Below are positions 18,727-30,652 of a stretch of DNA of 64,000 bases, in pieces. Every line of letters begins with the position of its first letter. Positions within the stretch are counted from its first letter, which is position 1. A program made the translations under genes and the position numbers. Source of the DNA: Diphasiastrum complanatum (lineage: Eukaryota; Streptophyta; Lycopodiopsida; Lycopodiales; Lycopodiaceae); contig CM055104.1 of NCBI GenBank assembly GCA_029204225.1, positions 46,712,523 through 46,776,522 of the forward strand, read 5' to 3'. The notes under the pieces were generated by a model. That model searched no databases, was not told the DNA's origin, and saw only the letters and a list, made by a program, of their open reading frames with translations.

Positions 18727-19320
18727 TGACCTCCTTGGTTCAATTATTTTGAAGAAGTATTGCTGGATTGAACCAGCATTTGTTGGCCGTATGGCCTGGT
18801 TTGTGGCAGTGATCGCAGGAAGAAGATTGCTGATTTGAGGACTTTGTCTTCTCAAATCTTGGCTTGTTCTTGTTCTTCTTCTTTTCTTTCGTGAAGAGAG
18901 CCTTCTCTTGATCACTGCTTCCCTCTCCTTCATCTCTCATCAACGACAAGACTGACTGCTTTGTCGAATGTCATATCTGGTAGACTCAGTATGAGCATTC
19001 TCAATGGCTGATAGGATGTCGGTAGAGATTTCATGAAGTATATTAGCTGCTGTGGTGCTGGGACCTGGTGCTCCTATCCTGATGCAGCGAGTTGAGCGAA
19101 GATCGTTCTGATCTTCTCAACGTGCTGATCCAACAGGTTGCCATCCCATCGTATTGACTGCAATTGATTGTGAAGGTGCATGATTGAAGCTGCAGTCTTC
19201 ACTTCATACGCTACATGGCTGCTTTCACAGTCTTCAATCTGCATGAGTAGATCTTCATTTATGGACGAAACGATGATCGCCATTGCGCGCTCATCTTCCT
19301 TACATATCTCTCTATTCAGA
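18727..19320 (-). pseudogene. Copia C-family gag fragment
   Basis: Minus strand. From about 19320 the frame gives DERAMAIIVSSINEDLL and a UBN2-type gag body (a stop after AQLAASG), then lysine-rich sequence and the zinc knuckle CDHCHKPGHTANKC near 18800. The N-terminus is missing: the fragment is fused to LTR sequence at about 19320 with no primer-binding site between. Reading frames differ between the two halves, so it is broken. Confidence 0.8.
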
Positions 19321-19321
19321 T

Positions 19322-19751
19322 TCTTACATTATGATCCAGAAAGGATAGTTTATACCTCCACTATGTGGAGTTTACAAGATAGCCAAACGTAGAATCACAA
19401 GACTAGTTAACGCTAATCAACTAGTTAGTCTCCGTTGTTGCCACTCGTTTCAGCTGGGTGTGAAGTCTACGACTCCAAGCCCGTTGGGTTGTCAGCTGGC
19501 AACACGAAAGGTTCCTCTTCGTTTGTTTCGTAGTCTCCCGTTTGCTTTCGTTCTCTTCGTTTCTTTCGTAGTTTTTTGTTTTGCGTCCCTTTGCGGTTTG
19601 CGGTCCTAGAGGTGTGTTCACCATTCATGAATGATTCTCGAATCGTTCATGCTTTGAGTCAAGGGATGTTGATTGTCGCGAATTGTTCTCATTCGACCTT
19701 CGTTTCTTGTTCATGCTGCGACAAAGTTGTAGGAGTTCACCATTTCTGACA
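19322..19751 (-). mobile_element. Copia C-family LTR fragment
   Basis: Matches 34410-34857 closely: tacctccactatgtggagtt, actagttaacgctaatcaac, cccgtttgctttcgttct, gctgcgacaaagttg and the end accatttctgaca. Minus-strand start TGTCAGAAATGGTGAAC at 19751. The inner (3') part of the LTR is lost at the fusion to the gag fragment. Confidence 0.85.
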
Positions 19752-21640
19752 TATTTGAGCCTCCTAGTTACGTCGTCAATTTTTGGTTGTAATTGCTATT
19801 TGTTATTCACCAATGTATTTTTTTTTAATGTAAGGTTTTTGAATGATTGAAATTGTATAACTTTGTTATGAAGTCTTGTGGTATTCGCAAATTGATGATC
19901 TCATTGGAAAAGGTCAAGTCATTGAGCTTCAAGGTGGGATCAACTCCACAACGGTCACTTTACTTGCTCTCAATCTAATGAAAGAGCAATGGAAAGTCAT
20001 AAACTTTGATATACAAGAACATTTTAAGTGGCATGCATGATGATGCATTCTTGTGTTTGAATGGAATTGAGATCATTATGAAAGAAAAATGTGTATTATA
20101 ATTTCTATGTTGTTTAAATGTATGACAAAGGCGCTAAAGAATGAAGTATTTTGAAGCAAACTTACATATGCATTATGCTTTTTTGAGGTGAATGATAATG
20201 ATTACAATATGTATGAAGAATGTGAAAGTTTTTCTCTAAAAGTGTGAGATGAAATAAAACAATTCTCTACAATGACTTAAAACTACTCTAGAAATTCTCT
20301 TGTTGCTCACTAAAGTAACATTATGTACAAAAACTATCATAGATTAAACTTGACAGTTTCTCCAGTCTCTTGATTATTTTTCATATGTACAAGTCTTCAT
20401 TATAATACACCAAGTTCTTTGGTCAAAGTTGGTTTCATATACTACACAAAATGATTTGGTGCTTATAACTTAATACTATTTAAAAATATTAGTGACCTTA
20501 TGCTACATCTTGATTTTCAATCCTCTCAAACTCGTCTCATTCTTATCACTTCAAGCACAAACTTAAGTGTGCTTTATTTTATTTAACATCGTGTTAATTC
20601 ACCCATGAAATTATAAAGGTATATATAAATTATTTTCTTCCGTGCTACTTACGCTAGCCAAAAGTTAAACTTAAGATTATATATATATATATATATATAT
20701 ATATGGCTAAATAACATATTTCAAGGAAAAAATGAGATTTAAACAAGAGTTTTTAAATCCATGCTACATTTTTTGCTAGTTGCATCAATTTTTTGTTGAG
20801 ATATAGCCTACTTTATAATTACAATGACGTACTATGTCTATATTTAAGCCACAATCATTTTTGTCATAAAAATGTTTAATTTTCTCTACAACTTTCAACT
20901 TTACAAGTTGATAAACATGTGACCATGTGATTATGAAAATATGTGCACACAAGACTAAGTTAAAAACAACTCATAAATTCTAAAATGGAGATATTAATTG
21001 TTCTATTTAGTTTGATGGCATATCTTACAATGCTATTCATTGGCACAACAAAATTATTATTTCTTGTGAAAATATATAGTGTAGAAAAAGGTTCTAGTCA
21101 TATAGTTGTTCGACTAGCGTAATCATCATATGCATGGAAGAGTTAAATGCAAAAAATCTAAACATGGTTTATATGGAGAAAAAAAAAAGATCTTAGTTTT
21201 CAATAACACTTTTCGTCAATCTAGTATGTTGCACAATAGTTAAATGAATAATTGTAATGTGAGAGACTTAAAAGAAGACAAAATTATAGAGAAAGAGTGA
21301 GAATGGAATTTAGATTTGGAGATGATGGTGTCTACACACACACACACACATTGTCATATCCTATTACATGTATTTTTTCGTGAAATTATATTATTATGAT
21401 GCAAAAGCACAATCAACCCCTTCAAATGACGAAGACAATCATCCAAATAAGAACAAATATCTAAATGATGCAGCAAAGTCCATATTGTTATATCAAATGA
21501 CCAACACCGAATCGAATCAATTTAAAGGGAGGACCTTTAGGCAGAGTATAAATTTAATTTGTATACTAGCCTTTGGTGAGTTTATATTTAGTATACATAT
21601 GTATTAGATTTTAATTTTAAGAAATAAGAAAAATGCACAT
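19752..21640. other. AT-rich gene-free region with (AT)n and (CA)n
   Basis: (AT)n at about 20678-20704 and a short (CA)n at 21333-21350. No gene or element otherwise recognised. Confidence 0.45.
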
Positions 21641-21779
21641 CACGCATGTGAAAAGTGGTGGTAGTTGATATATAAGCTTTGGTGAAAAACGTGCATGCCA
21701 CGCATGTGAAAGGTGGTGAAAGTTGATATATAAGCTTTGGTAAGAAACGTGCATGCCTTGCATGTGAAAAGTGGTGATA

Positions 21780-21780
<1 letters not shown>
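21641..21780. repeat. 58-bp minisatellite, two full units plus a partial third
   Basis: Unit starts at 21641, 21699 and 21757, exactly 58 bp apart. Each begins with cacgcatgtgaaa(a/g)gtggtg (third: cttgcatgtg); the two full units continue with gttgatatataagctttggt and end gtgcatgc. Confidence 0.9.
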
Positions 21781-22169
<389 letters not shown>

Positions 22170-22234
22170 TTATACTAGTAAAGAGTGTCTGTCGTTGATG
22201 ATCATCGAGCATCGGATGTAGATCGTCGGATGCA

Positions 22235-22453
22235 GCTTGTCGGCTTTAGGCCTTAGGCATTAGGTGCTAGGATGTAGCTTTAGGCTTTAGGCTTAGGCTA
22301 TCATGTGTGTGTGTGTTTTAGGGTTTAGACATTAAGGCATAAGACATTAGGCTTTAGGATTAGCCATTAGGGTTAGGTTGTAGACAGTAATCATTAGGGT
22401 TAGGCATTAGGCATTAGGAATTTAGGCTTTAGGGTGAGGCATTAGGCATTAGA
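22235..22453. repeat. Degenerate telomere-like TTAGGC/TTTAGGG repeats
   Basis: Dense variants of ttaggcattaggcttta with intact gggtttag, tttaggg and cattagggttagg motifs; a short continuation (ggctttagggttaggcattt) lies at 23340-23359 beyond the solo LTR. The plant telomere unit is TTTAGGG; this is an imperfect interstitial relative, not a telomere. Confidence 0.6.
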
Positions 22454-23103
22454 TGTGAAGAATTTTAGATCATTTAAGATCCAAATTCATAACCTCATCT
22501 TTGGCTAGAAATAGAGCAACTCTACCAATCTTGCCAATGTAGAAAAATCAACATCTACTCTATGAAAGAGATGCAAACTCAATAAGAACCTGATCAAACA
22601 TCAAACATATGATATGATGAAATTTCTGTCCTACAAAAATAGTAAGCTACTGTATTTCACACATGTGAATCCAAAAATATAATATAATAAACATTCTACA
22701 CACAAGATTGCAAGATATCACAAATATAGTGCACCAATGGATAAATGAACCCAAGAGAACTCATGTATAAGCATGAAGTGAGATAAGAGAGAGAGAATGT
22801 GTCTCTTCCTACGAGTGTACAGCTATATATAACAGATCCATAATTCATTAATGAGTTTGGTTTCTCTCCATAACAAAAACCCTAGCATTCATGTGGACTA
22901 GATTCAAATGTCTCCACATTCAAACTTGAATCTCTAAAACTTGTGTACTACACTTTTCCACACTTTCAAAAAGTGTTTATTCAAATGCTTTTAGACTAAT
23001 ATAACTTTGAAAAGTCAAACTCTAAGTCTAATATGAAAATTGGCCTCAATTGCCAAATATACAAATATGACCAAAATAGCAAAACTAGTTAAAATTTCTC
23101 ACA
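22454..23103 (-). mobile_element. Solo LTR of Copia family B, 650 bp, with TSD TTAGA
   Basis: Minus strand starts TGTGAGAAATTTTAACTAG and ends AAAATTCTTCACA, matching the LTR of Copia B (41214-41862) along its length, for example ttgaataaacactttttga and the TATA-like gctatatataa segment. The bases just outside are ttaga on both sides (22449-22453 and 23104-23108), an exact 5-bp target duplication. No internal region remains, so it arose by LTR-LTR recombination. Confidence 0.9.
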
Positions 23104-23345
23104 TTAGACTTGGTCGAATTGGTCAAAGTTGGTCAACTTTCGTCAAATTAGTCGACTAATTGACTTTCATTAAATTGGTCGAATTGGGCCAAGTTGATTT
23201 GGCCGAATTGGGACAACTTGGTCAACTTTGGTTGAATTGGGCCAAGTCGATTTGGCCGAATTGGGACAACTTGGTCGAATTGGGCCAAGTTAATTTTGCC
23301 AAATTTGGGAAAGTCGATTTGGCCAAATTTGGTAGATTTAGGCTT
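23104..23345. repeat. Degenerate TTGGTCGAATTGGGCCAAG repeat
   Basis: Roughly 20-bp words of the type ttggtcgaattgggccaag and gatttggccgaattggga recur about ten times. The open frames on both strands (N, L, G, F, D-rich) follow from the periodicity and are not evidence of a protein. Confidence 0.75.
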
Positions 23346-23379
23346 TAGGGTTAGGCATTTAGGCTCTAGGGTAAAACCG

Positions 23380-23760
23380 ACATGACAAAAGTGATCGAAG
23401 TGTCCAAAGTCTCCCAAGTGATCGAAGTGTGCGAAGTGATCAAAGTGTCTGAAGTGTTGAAAGTATCCCATGTGATCCGAAGTGTCCAAAGTCTCCGATG
23501 TGACCGAAGTCTTCAAAGTCTTCGACATCTTGGACTGAACTGACTTCTTTTTATTCAACTAATTTGAGTCATCCGAAGTGTCCGAAGTATCTGACATCTT
23601 CGATGATCGACTTACTTAACTACTTCGATGATCAACTCCATCCACATCGACGTTCAAACTTCGACGATCGAGTCAACTGACTCATTCGACTTCTTGAATG
23701 ACTTCAAGTCATCTGTCTTGTCTGATCCATCCACTTCGACATTCAAACTTCAACCATCAA
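23380..23760. repeat. Degenerate AAGTGTCCGAAGTCT repeat
   Basis: Words such as gatcgaagtgtccaaagtct repeat at about 20 bp, passing to the related cttcgatgatcgactcc type after 23600. Confidence 0.7.
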
Positions 23761-23871
23761 CTCGTCGGATGCATAACTCGTCTTCGCATTTGTTAGGATT
23801 TGTAGCAATTTTTAGAAATTTTTAGGATTTCTTGCATTTTGAGTATTTTTTTAGTGTCCCATCAGAATTGT

Positions 23872-24239
<368 letters not shown>

Positions 24240-24324
24240 CCGATGGTTAGGTGGGTCCGAAGGAGTTACGTTCGACAGGAAGACCTGAAGGCAGATGCGA
24301 TGGTTTACGGGTCTGAAGGAGTTA

Positions 24325-24625
24325 CTTCTGTTGGATGCAGCTCGTCGGATGCAGCTCTCGTCGGATGTAGCTCTCATCGGATGCAGCACGTCGGATGCAG
24401 CTCATCGGATGTAGCTCATCGGATGTAGCTCATCGGATGCATCTCTCTGAATGCAGCACTTTGGATGCAACATGTCAGATGTAGCACGTCGAATGTAGCT
24501 CATCAGATGCAGCTCATTGGATGGAGCATGTCGTATGTAGTTCATCGGATGCAACTCTCATCAAATGTAGCTCTCCGAATGCAGCTCTTTGGATAAAGCA
24601 CGTCGGATGCAGCTCGTCCGTGCTG
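24325..24625. repeat. 14-19-bp minisatellite, core CATCGGATGCAGCTC
   Basis: At least 17 units of the type (c/g)tcggatg(c/t)agct(c/t), with length variants carrying an extra tct or tcat. Related words also occur at 22203-22243, on the far side of the telomere-like block. Confidence 0.9.
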
Positions 24626-25391
24626 ACGTAAGGAGATTCATCTGAAGAGGCATTGGACCTAGGAGAAGTATTACATGTCTACATGCCTCTATACTAGCTT
24701 TGAATCCTCGTTTAATGATACTGTATTTTCTTATGGCTCAACTTGAATAGTTTCTACAGCTTCGACTTTAGCAAAATACACGTCTATGGATGTGGTTGCA
24801 TAGCTTGGCACAACTTCCGTTGGTTTTGGTTGCGTCTCTTGTAAGACAACATTTTGATCTGAAAATGTGGAATCCCCAACATCTTCAGTTTGTGTTTCAT
24901 GTTGATGAGTAGCCATATATGGATTAGAAGCACTTCAAAGTTGAGAACTCTGCAAGAGCAGTTGCATCAATGTAGATGAAGCAACTCCATCCTGCCACTT
25001 CCTATTCTGAATAGATTTTATAACGATTACCAAGTGAAGATCTTCAATATCCTGTCACATGCAAACCAAAAGGACACCTGGCTCAAGAATTTGAAATTCC
25101 AATAGAGAGATGAGCGATTTTCCATGGTAAGTATTCTCTCTAAGAGGAGAAACTATTTTCCTTGGGATCCCCATGCAGCCTATATTAAACTATTGACCTC
25201 CTATTCTTGCATTAAAGCAGTCATTGCTCCTATGTCCAATTATAGGTCTAGGCTCTCATATGACTATTAATTACTTGTAACGACCATGCCCAGAATGACG
25301 TAGCATAACAAATAACCACATACAACTGGAGTGACTAGCTATCCACATTAGGAATTGTTCTAATTCCCTTATACAGGACATGGACATAACA
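24626..25391 (-). other. Likely Ty3 LTR and flank
   Basis: The minus-strand LTR start TGTTATGTCCATGTCC at 25391 follows the polypurine tract tcaaggggggaaaa (25392-25406). The LTR runs toward lower coordinates for an undetermined length. No gene is supported here. Confidence 0.45.
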
Positions 25392-26220
25392 TTTTCCCCC
25401 CTTGAACTACTACCATCTCTAGAAGTAAAACCTAGTCTGTTATGCTTTTGACCTGCTCCCATGAATCATCATCCTCAATCCGTCCCTTCCACCAAATCAA
25501 GCACTCAGAGATAGAACGATTTCTCCATTGTTTATTTCTGGTTCTGAGTACATTTTCAAGTTCCAAAGGAACACTAAGCGATAAGTCTTCCTCTTTCTCT
25601 GAACCAACTACATCACCTTCATGTAAACTTAATTTTAGTCGGCTTACATGAAACACAGGTGAGTTGTAGACTTGTTATGAAGATCTAGTTTGTAAGGTAA
25701 AAAACCAATTTTCTTTATAATCCGAAATGGTCCACAATATCTGGTAGACAATTTATAATGCTTTCCCGTACGCATAGTCTTAGAATCCTTAGATATTCTA
25801 AGATATACCCAATTATCAACTTTAAAATCTTTGGGAGACCTCTTGAGATCGGCATTGTTCTTAGCTTTATCCTGAGCACTCAGGATACAATCACAGAACA
25901 ATTGCAACATTTCTTGCATATCATGCAAGATATTCGCAACTTTTTTGGATCTTAGTAGACCTCGTCTCCACATTTATTGGGGATCTAGGTTGAAAACCGT
26001 GCATCAACATAAAGTGACCATAACCAGTAGTAGAATGTTTCCTATTGCTATAAGAATACTCAATCAAAGGAGGTAATCTTCCCATTGAGATTGCTTGTGA
26101 GACACATATATTCTCAACATATCCTCCATAGTCTGATTAGTTCTCTCAGTCTGGCCATCTGATTTAGGATGATCAGAAGAACTAAAACTAAGTGAGATTT
26201 CTACCTTATGGAAGATAGCT
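25392..26220 (-). pseudogene. Ty3/Gypsy (chromovirus-like) integrase C-terminus and chromodomain relic
   Basis: Minus strand. The integrase core motif SDHPKSDGQTERTNQTMED lies near 26150; stops and frameshifts follow, then VYLRISKDS, TGKHYKLSTRYCGPFRIIKK and PYKLDLH (25800-25690), and a chromodomain-like ECLIWWKGRIEDDDSWE near 25460. The order core, GPF/KL domain, chromodomain is that of chromoviruses. Everything upstream of the integrase core is missing. Confidence 0.85.
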
Positions 26221-26764
26221 GACCAAAAGTGCAACTGAATGATATTAAAACTACTAAATCTACAAACCCTTCAATTTTGAACCAACATAATGAGAATAAG
26301 TGATTGTGTCTAAGTTGTTTGATGTGAACACTCAAAGCTTTGGCTTTCTTTGTATGCAACTTCATCTTAGGGCTTATGTACCCATCCTCAAATTGAGCTT
26401 ACACTTTACTATAATATGCATAGCCCAAAAACACCAAGAGCATGTTATTTTGCATTGATGGCCATGAGTTTGTGGAACATTGTAGCATTAAAAGCACCTC
26501 AAGGAGAGATTAGGACAATGACCTAGCTTTTGAATTTTGACACTTGCCCTTCCAACCAACCTGACATACAAGTAGCCAACATGTCAACACACATCGGATC
26601 CAAGGAGACTTAAATAATCCAAAGCTCCATCATGACCATCGGAGCCAACCTGGCACCATGCTAGACTGGACAACTATGAACAATTAGCTTCCATCCAAGC
26701 AAGCCATCCAATTCGACCAACAACTTAGAACTTGTTCCTCAAGCTCAACGCATTTCACATTCAT
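26221..26764. other. Gene-free stretch
   Basis: No supported feature on either strand between the Ty3 relic and the foldback cluster. Confidence 0.35.
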
Positions 26765-26941
26765 AACTTATGGATCGTTGCCATAAACTTATGGATCAAT
26801 GATCCATAAGTTTGTGGCAACGATCCATAAGTTTTTGAAGCATTTCATCATACAGATGATGAAGTGCTTCAAAAGCTCATGGATAGTTGCTTGCAAATCA
26901 CAATGTATGATGAAATTCCTCAAAAACTCATTGATAATTGG
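26765..26941. repeat. Foldback cluster of inverted repeats
   Basis: 26765-26798 and 26800-26833 are reverse complements over 34 bp with one mismatch and a 1-base spacer (core aacttatggatcgttgcc). 26818-26852 then pairs again with 26857-26891 (31/35; core tgaagcatttcatcat). 26907-26941 is a further direct copy of the last arm. The alternating orientation of one unit of about 35 bp lets the RNA fold into at least two competing hairpins. Confidence 0.8.
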
Positions 26942-28273
26942 ATGAGGGTGGTCCCAGCGTGCACCCTTAGGCAAGTTAAGAAATACACACCTCCATTTCA
27001 GTAGCAATGTAGGTGACCCATGGAGCCCACACTGAGTAGGGAATTGGTCAGTACCTGCCAAACCTTTGCATTTGACCTCCATCTGCGTATACTCTTTCCT
27101 TGGACGAGTCCTGAGAGAGACAGAAACAAAAAGATATAGAGAGTATCGGTAGTTCTGTTCTCTTTTTATGTGCAGCAGCAGCAGCATTCTGAATTGCCAG
27201 AGGGAAAGCAAATCAGACGAGAATAAAAGAGGGGATGGTGCAGGCGATATGCTTTTGATAATCCTATTGTTTGCTTAGCTACAATATGACTTCAGCTGCT
27301 TGTTTTACCTATCCACTGCAGCTCATGTAGTACAGCAACCCAACTTCTGCTTCCCTTTGATCTACTTCAGTGGGCCTGGGCTGATTGGTTCTTCTTGAGT
27401 GCAGTGCAGCTGGGCTGGAATCATGTTGCCTTGGAAATGGATCTGCTCTTAGATATCGGCATTGAACCAAGAAGGAACGGAATTGCGGAAGAAATTCTCG
27501 ATTTAGTATAATGAATATTGCTGTGAACTGCCGTTTCACTTGTCTTGAACGTGTTGGGAAGAGGAAGGCATTCTGCGGTTGCCTGAAGATGAAGGATTTG
27601 GCTGCAATTTTGCGGTAATGACATCACTGCAACAAATGGGTTTTCTCACCACTTTTGTGCTACTTTGTGGGATTGCTCTTCCTCTTGTATGCTTTGTGAT
27701 CTTTTAGTGTGCAAACCGGAAGCGTGGCCACTTTCAACTGTGTCTTGCCTTTCCGGGAGCTTGTGTACCTTTTCTATGTTGTAGTAGCAACTTTATAATT
27801 CTTTCACCATAATATGATGCAATCTGAGGCTTCTTGCAGATAGTAGCTCCCTCAGTACCCCTCCTTTTTGAGTCTGTACTTATGTTCCTGCGAGGCTTGC
27901 CAGCCCAAACGTACTAGGCAGCATGTTTGCTTTCCTTCCTATTATATTCATATTTTTTCTATACGGTCAGGCGGCAGGCTAGGTGCTGGGAGGCTTTGCA
28001 TGCTCTAGCTCAAATAGAGGAAAAGAGCTCTTTACCAACTCGTTGGAGAACGATAACTCGCTCTTTCTGGCATATCCTGACACTGACACTTTTATTACGT
28101 TCACTATCAGTGGTCTAACTAGTGGCTTCAGCTTTCTTCTGAACGAAGTACAGCGCTTGAAAGATAAGCTCATTTTAAGAGCTGAGAGTAAAGTTGGATA
28201 GATTATTGACTGATCTTTTGATGTGTTTACTATCTCTTATTGTGCAGGCAGCTGAAAACTTAGTAGTGTAACC
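26942..28273 (+). other. Upstream region and 5' UTR of the IQD gene
   Basis: No gene supported up to the IQD start. A pyrimidine-rich acceptor ...ttattgtgcag ends at 28247, 26 bases before the start codon, so a 5' UTR intron is likely. The transcription start was not determined. Confidence 0.4.
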
Positions 28274-30652
28274 ATGGGCAAGAAAAGTAAATGGTTTCTA
28301 GCCGTGAAAAGAGCCTTTGGATCGCCCTCCAAAATTTCTGAGAAGTCCAATGATGCCAATGCTTTGCCTCTCAAAACAGAATCATCGGTAAGGCAATTTC
28401 TTGCACTGCTTTGTTTGCAAAGTTCTTAAAATTTCAAGCTTGCTTCTTTATATATCTTGCTGTGAGCGTGGGTGATATATCACGTATCAGTAAAAATTCT
28501 CTTTACAATGTAGACAGCATGGATCTTTCTTCTATCTCGTAAATGCAGTTATATTTTCTTCTAAGTTGCAATTTCTGAAGAGTTTACACCAAGGGATCAC
28601 CAAAGTGTTTGTCTATTTTCCATGTTTTTGAGTCATGATATAGCCTGTGAATTTCGGAGGAGCTCTGCGTCTTCTCTATTTTGATAGTCAATGACTACTT
28701 GCTCCGTCAGAAACAGGCTACAAAAGAGAAACGCAAATGGGTCTTTGGAAAGTCGTCAAGCTCAGAGAATTCAGCAGATTCTAGAAGTAATTTTACCTTA
28801 AGTGCGGAGACGTCTCCAGTTGAAGCTGAGGAGAAGAGCAAGCACGCACTAGCCGTGGCTGTAGCAACAGCAGTAGCTGCTGAAGCTGCAGTTGCTGCAG
28901 CAAATGCTGCTGCTGCAGTTGTACGCCTTACTGGAGCCAAGACATCTCACTACGCTGGCAAATACATTGAAGAGTGGGCAGCTATCAAGATACAAACAGC
29001 ATTTCGAGGATATTTGGTCCGGAAAATCTGTCCCAAACTTACATTATAGCTAGTTCTGGATATTCGATCACGCAGTTTCAGGATATATAGATGTCATACG
29101 TTTTGAGCTTGATAATTGGCTTTTGGTTTGTTCTGTGAACAGTCCAGACGAGCTCTTCGTGCTCTCAAGGCTTTGGTGAAGCTGCAGGCCCTGGTTCGTG
29201 GTAATGCAGTAAGGCGACAAACTAGAAAGGCACTGCAATGCATGCAAGCCCTAGTGAGGGTTCAAAGTCGTGTCCGAGCTAAAAGAACCCAGATGTTAGG
29301 GGAGGCTCAAATCGCACAGCCTCCTTTCAGGGAGATGTCTAAAAAGAAAAGCAACCATGCACACGGAATGGTATGTAGAAGAAGCTTGTTGATGGCTTGA
29401 ATGCTGAACATGCTTAGAGATTGCCCAGTCTCATAATAGCAAAATGACTTACAGTTTCAGTAATTATATTTGTATCTATGACTGTATATAGTACTTATGG
29501 ACAACATTTATTGTATTTATATGCTCATTCAGTCCTACCCGAGTGCATATGCCCATCAAGGGTGGAATGCAAGTACTCAATCTATAGATAAATCACGGAC
29601 AAAGATCTACAACAAGGAGGAGGCTGCTATTAAGCGCGAAATGGCCTTAGCGTATTCCTTTTTGCCTCAGGTATGGCGTACTGTGGTTGTGTATATGTCT
29701 TTCGTATGGGTTCTTTCTGTTACCTGTAAATGGAGGATGACTGATCACCTTCGTATGTACTTATGTACAAGTTGGCGGATGACTGATGTGATGACCTTTG
29801 TATGTACTTGTGTACAAGTTGGCTGGATCTGGCTCAAGTGAAGCCCCTGTTGATTGCGATTCACAGAAGTCTAATTCGGGATGGAGCTGGTTGCAGCGTT
29901 GGATGGCTGCTAGGCCTTCAGAAACTCTAGCTGTAGATAAAGACATGATGGCTGAAGATTTTTCAAGAAGCTTTGACAATGGTTCTACAAAAGTTATAGA
30001 AACAGGTTTGGGAAGATCAAGCAGCGCAAGCAGCAAGCTTAGAACCGAACGTGCCAGTGGCCGCACACTTCAACCGGTCACAGACTATCTAAGTCCAACA
30101 AAGACTAATCTTGCCATGCCTCAGTCACCGGTGACTCCATACTCGATCGGCACATCAACGCCTACTTATGTGAGGTCAGCCAGTCCCCGAGGGAGTGCTA
30201 TGGCAGAAGAGGAAGGGAATGGGACAGCAGGACGCACATCCAGTTTAAGAACTCCTGCATTAAGATTCTGCAGCCAATCTAGTTTTGCCAGCTCTATCAG
30301 GGACGATGAAAGTCTTGCCAGCACGTGTTCTATACCCAATTACATGTCACCAACACAGTCTGCAAGAGCCAAGTTCAGGTCTCAGAGCACTCCTAAGCAA
30401 AGAACAAGGATGCCAGAAAAAGATCCATCAACAGCTAGGAAAAGACTGTCATTTCCTCTGCCTGGATCTCCAACGGGAAATTTCACCCAACAAAGATCTG
30501 CAACTCCAAATTCACATAGGACAATCTCAGCTTATGAATCGCTAACCAGCAGCTCCTTAAAATCTCGGCCTGTTCTAGGTCCATATTCCCAAATGTATCA
30601 GAACTTTAAGGGGGTTCCAGCAGTGATCAAAATGAATAGGTCGGCCATGTGA
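28274..30652 (+). CDS. IQD: IQ67-domain (IQD) calmodulin-binding protein, 539 aa
   Basis: Plant-specific scaffold that binds calmodulin and usually microtubules or the plasma membrane. Coding exons: 28274-28387, 28711-29016, 29143-29370, 29533-29670 and 29819-30652, all phase 0 (38, 102, 76, 46 and 277 residues). The N-terminus [20 protein letters not shown] is typical of the family and fixes the start. Residues about 86-100 are Ala-rich; the IQ67 region (about 122-190) has [13 protein letters not shown], then [20 protein letters not shown] and [19 protein letters not shown], split by an intron after GYL, the position conserved in IQD genes. [10 protein letters not shown] and [12 protein letters not shown] follow, and a C-terminal DUF4005 block [19 protein letters not shown]. 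Oddities: the donor after exon 2 is GTCCGG, and intron 4 carries a duplicated acceptor region. No frame break. The family member cannot be named. Confidence 0.93.

Noticed and set aside
23148-23558. 136-aa minus-strand frame rich in N, L, G, F, D, H
   Set aside because: Spans two degenerate tandem repeats with about 20-bp periods; no conserved protein pattern.
24325-24625. CRISPR-like array (regular short repeats)
   Set aside because: Units are contiguous 14-19-bp minisatellite repeats without unique spacers, in a plant nuclear sequence.
26789-27211. Minus-strand 140-aa open frame
   Set aside because: It runs through the foldback repeat and has no domain or codon signal.
29798-29818. ATG in intron 4 as the start of a separate 284-aa protein
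   Set aside because: The frame is the IQD last exon with seven intronic codons in front; family alignment supports splicing from exon 4.
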